Shown in pieces: positions 62,709 through 64,000 of a stretch of DNA of 64,000 nucleotides. The translations under genes were made by a program, and so were the position numbers. How positions within the stretch are numbered: the stretch's first letter is position 1; each line of letters starts with the position of its first letter. Source of the DNA: Paenibacillus spiritus (GTDB taxonomy: Bacteria; Bacillota; Bacilli; Paenibacillales; Paenibacillaceae); assembly GCF_008710135.1 (NCBI RefSeq), contig NZ_VYKK01000005.1:124001-188000 (forward strand), read 5' to 3'. The notes under the pieces are model-generated. The model was not told the origin of the DNA. It saw only the letters and a list, made by a program, of their open reading frames with translations, and ran no database searches.

Positions 62709-63257
62709 ATGCTGCCAAGCTTTCATGCCACCACCATCTGCGCCGTCCGCCACAATGGCGAAGCCGCCATTGCGGGAGACGGGCAGGTTACGTTCGGAGA
62801 AAGCGTCATCATGAAGACAACGGCCAAGAAGGTGCGCCGGTTGTACCGGGGTCAGGTGATTGCGGGCTTTGCCGGCTCCGTAGCCGACGCCATTACGCTG
62901 TTCGAGAAGTTTGAGGGCAAGCTGGAGGAACATCACGGCAATCTGCAGCGGGCCGCCGTCGAGCTCGCCAAAGACTGGCGGCAGGACCGGGTGCTTCGCA
63001 AGCTGGAAGCGCTGATGATCGTAATGGATAAGAACGGGATGCTGCTGATTTCGGGAAATGGCGAGATCATTGAACCGGATGATGATGTGCTGGCTATCGG
63101 ATCAGGCGGCAATTTTGCGCTGGCTTCGGCTCGGGCGCTGAAACGGCATGCTTCCGATATGAGCGCCGGCCAGATGGCCAGAGAAGCGCTGCAGATCGCT
63201 TCGGAAATATGCGTCTATACGAATTCCAATATTATTGTGGAACAGATCCAAGCGTAG
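62709..63257 (+). CDS. hslV: ATP-dependent protease peptidase subunit HslV (ClpQ)
   Basis: A 182-residue threonine/serine-type peptidase of the HslUV (ClpQY) complex. After processing the mature N-terminus would be in [20 protein letters not shown]. Other blocks: [20 protein letters not shown] and [20 protein letters not shown] at 62709 follows AGGAGGTAGGG. It is 16 bp after trmFO and 30 bp before hslU. Confidence 0.97.
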   Translation: MLPSFHATTICAVRHNGEAAIAGDGQVTFGESVIMKTTAKKVRRLYRGQVIAGFAGSVADAITLFEKFEGKLEEHHGNLQRAAVELAKDWRQDRVLRKLEALMIVMDKNGMLLISGNGEIIEPDDDVLAIGSGGNFALASARALKRHASDMSAGQMAREALQIASEICVYTNSNIIVEQIQA

Positions 63258-63287
63258 CCAAGCGCCAGGAAGGAAGGGAGCATTCTT

Positions 63288-64000
63288 ATGCTGAATGAAG
63301 CTCTGACTCCGCGGCAGATTGTCGCCGAGCTGGATAAATACATCGTTGGCCAGAAGCAGGCCAAACGTTCGGTAGCAGTTGCCCTTCGCAACCGCTACCG
63401 TCGCAGCCGCCTGTCCGAAGAGATTCGCGACGAGATTGTACCCAAGAATATACTGATGATCGGCCCGACCGGGGTCGGGAAGACGGAGATCGCCCGCAGG
63501 CTTGCGAAGCTCGTCGGAGCACCGTTCATTAAGGTAGAGGCGACCAAGTTCACCGAAGTGGGTTATGTGGGCCGCGATGTGGAGTCTATGGTCCGCGATC
63601 TGGTGGAGACGTCCATCCGTATGGTCAAAGCGGAGCGCACGGAGAAGGTGAAGGATAAGGCCGAGGAATTGGCTAATGAACGAATCGTCCAGCTTCTCGC
63701 TCCGTCTTCGTCCAAGAGCAAGAGCCAGCGCAACCCGTTCGAGATGCTCTTTGGAGGCGGCGGGGAAGAGGCGAAGCCCGAGGGCGAGGGTGAGCAGGAA
63801 GCCGGTCTGGGCGAGCGGCGCAGAGGAGTTCGCTTCAAGCTGCTGGCGGGCCAGCTCGAGGATGAGTTGATCGAAGTCGATGTGCCGGATACCTCGCCGA
63901 CCATGCTGGATATGTTCGCTGGCCAGGGCAATGATCAGATGGGCATGAACATGCAGGAGATGTTCGGCAGCCTTCTGCCCAAACGGACGAAGAAACGGAA
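63288..64000 (+). CDS. hslU: ATP-dependent protease ATPase subunit HslU (partial)
   Basis: The first 237 codons of the AAA+ unfoldase that feeds HslV; the gene runs off the window. N-terminal [20 protein letters not shown], Walker [20 protein letters not shown], pore loop region [16 protein letters not shown], then the variable I-domain (about 110-237), here rich in Ser/Lys and Gly/Glu. ATG at 63288 follows AAGGAAGGGAG. Confidence 0.97.
   Translation, partial: MLNEALTPRQIVAELDKYIVGQKQAKRSVAVALRNRYRRSRLSEEIRDEIVPKNILMIGPTGVGKTEIARRLAKLVGAPFIKVEATKFTEVGYVGRDVESMVRDLVETSIRMVKAERTEKVKDKAEELANERIVQLLAPSSSKSKSQRNPFEMLFGGGGEEAKPEGEGEQEAGLGERRRGVRFKLLAGQLEDELIEVDVPDTSPTMLDMFAGQGNDQMGMNMQEMFGSLLPKRTKKR

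Overview
The window looks like a chromosomal segment of a Paenibacillus-type Firmicute (family Paenibacillaceae). The basis is the housekeeping gene order ylxM-ffh-rpsP-khpA-rimM-trmD ... rplS-lepB-rbgA-rnhB-ylqG-ylqH-yraN, then ohr/ohrR, sucCD, dprA-topA-trmFO-hslV-hslU. Strong AGGAGG ribosome binding sites, many TTG/GTG starts, GC-rich codon use and several secreted polysaccharide-degrading enzymes also fit. No database search was possible; names rest on recognised motifs, lengths and synteny.

Layout. 0-1 kb: AT-rich accessory DNA with an immunity-like gene and a frameshifted DUF4279-like remnant. 1.1-10.1 kb: a CBS-pair protein and starch/maltose functions (LacI regulator divergent from a GH13 alpha-glucosidase, then a secreted AmyE-like amylase with starch-binding modules), then a LacI regulator plus MFS exporter operon with two matching operators. 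10.2-20.1 kb: Cho-like GIY-YIG nuclease, a PII protein and an Amt transporter flanked by two GlnR/TnrA-type boxes, alkaline phosphatase, MOSC protein, a secreted protein, aldo/keto reductase and a solitary PTS EIIC. 20.1-29.1 kb: an AT-rich island at a yyaL-like (DUF255) gene. 29.1-38.4 kb: the yyaL 3' part, GH5 mannanase, NUDIX hydrolase, beta-carbonic anhydrase with an Fe-S-type protein, M32 carboxypeptidase and a hemolysin III-type membrane protein. 38.5-64 kb: the core translation, SRP, RNA-modification and protein-quality genes, interrupted between trmD and rplS by small genes, a tRNA-Pro(GGG) and a DUF4097 lipoprotein.

The most unusual part is 20.1-29.1 kb. A 250-bp segment (promoter region, RBS and first 53 codons of yyaL plus the codons around its CHWC motif) occurs twice as a diverged direct repeat flanking 8.2 kb of AT-rich DNA. 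All coding differences between the copies are synonymous, and both copies carry the same 19-bp interruption. Inside lie a HEPN-motif gene, two small genes of unknown function and a decayed restriction-type nuclease gene. These are separated by hairpin repeats that resemble integron attC sites: R boxes ending AAC / starting GTT, a conserved inner stem TATTCACG/CGTGAATA, and cassette starts complementary to the same cassette's end. No integron integrase is visible. The island ends with a 1334-residue protein that has a nuclease-like N-terminus and a STAND-type NTPase, resembling Avs-type antiphage proteins. I read this as a defence island at an integration hot spot, with a possible integron-like cassette array in a Firmicute.
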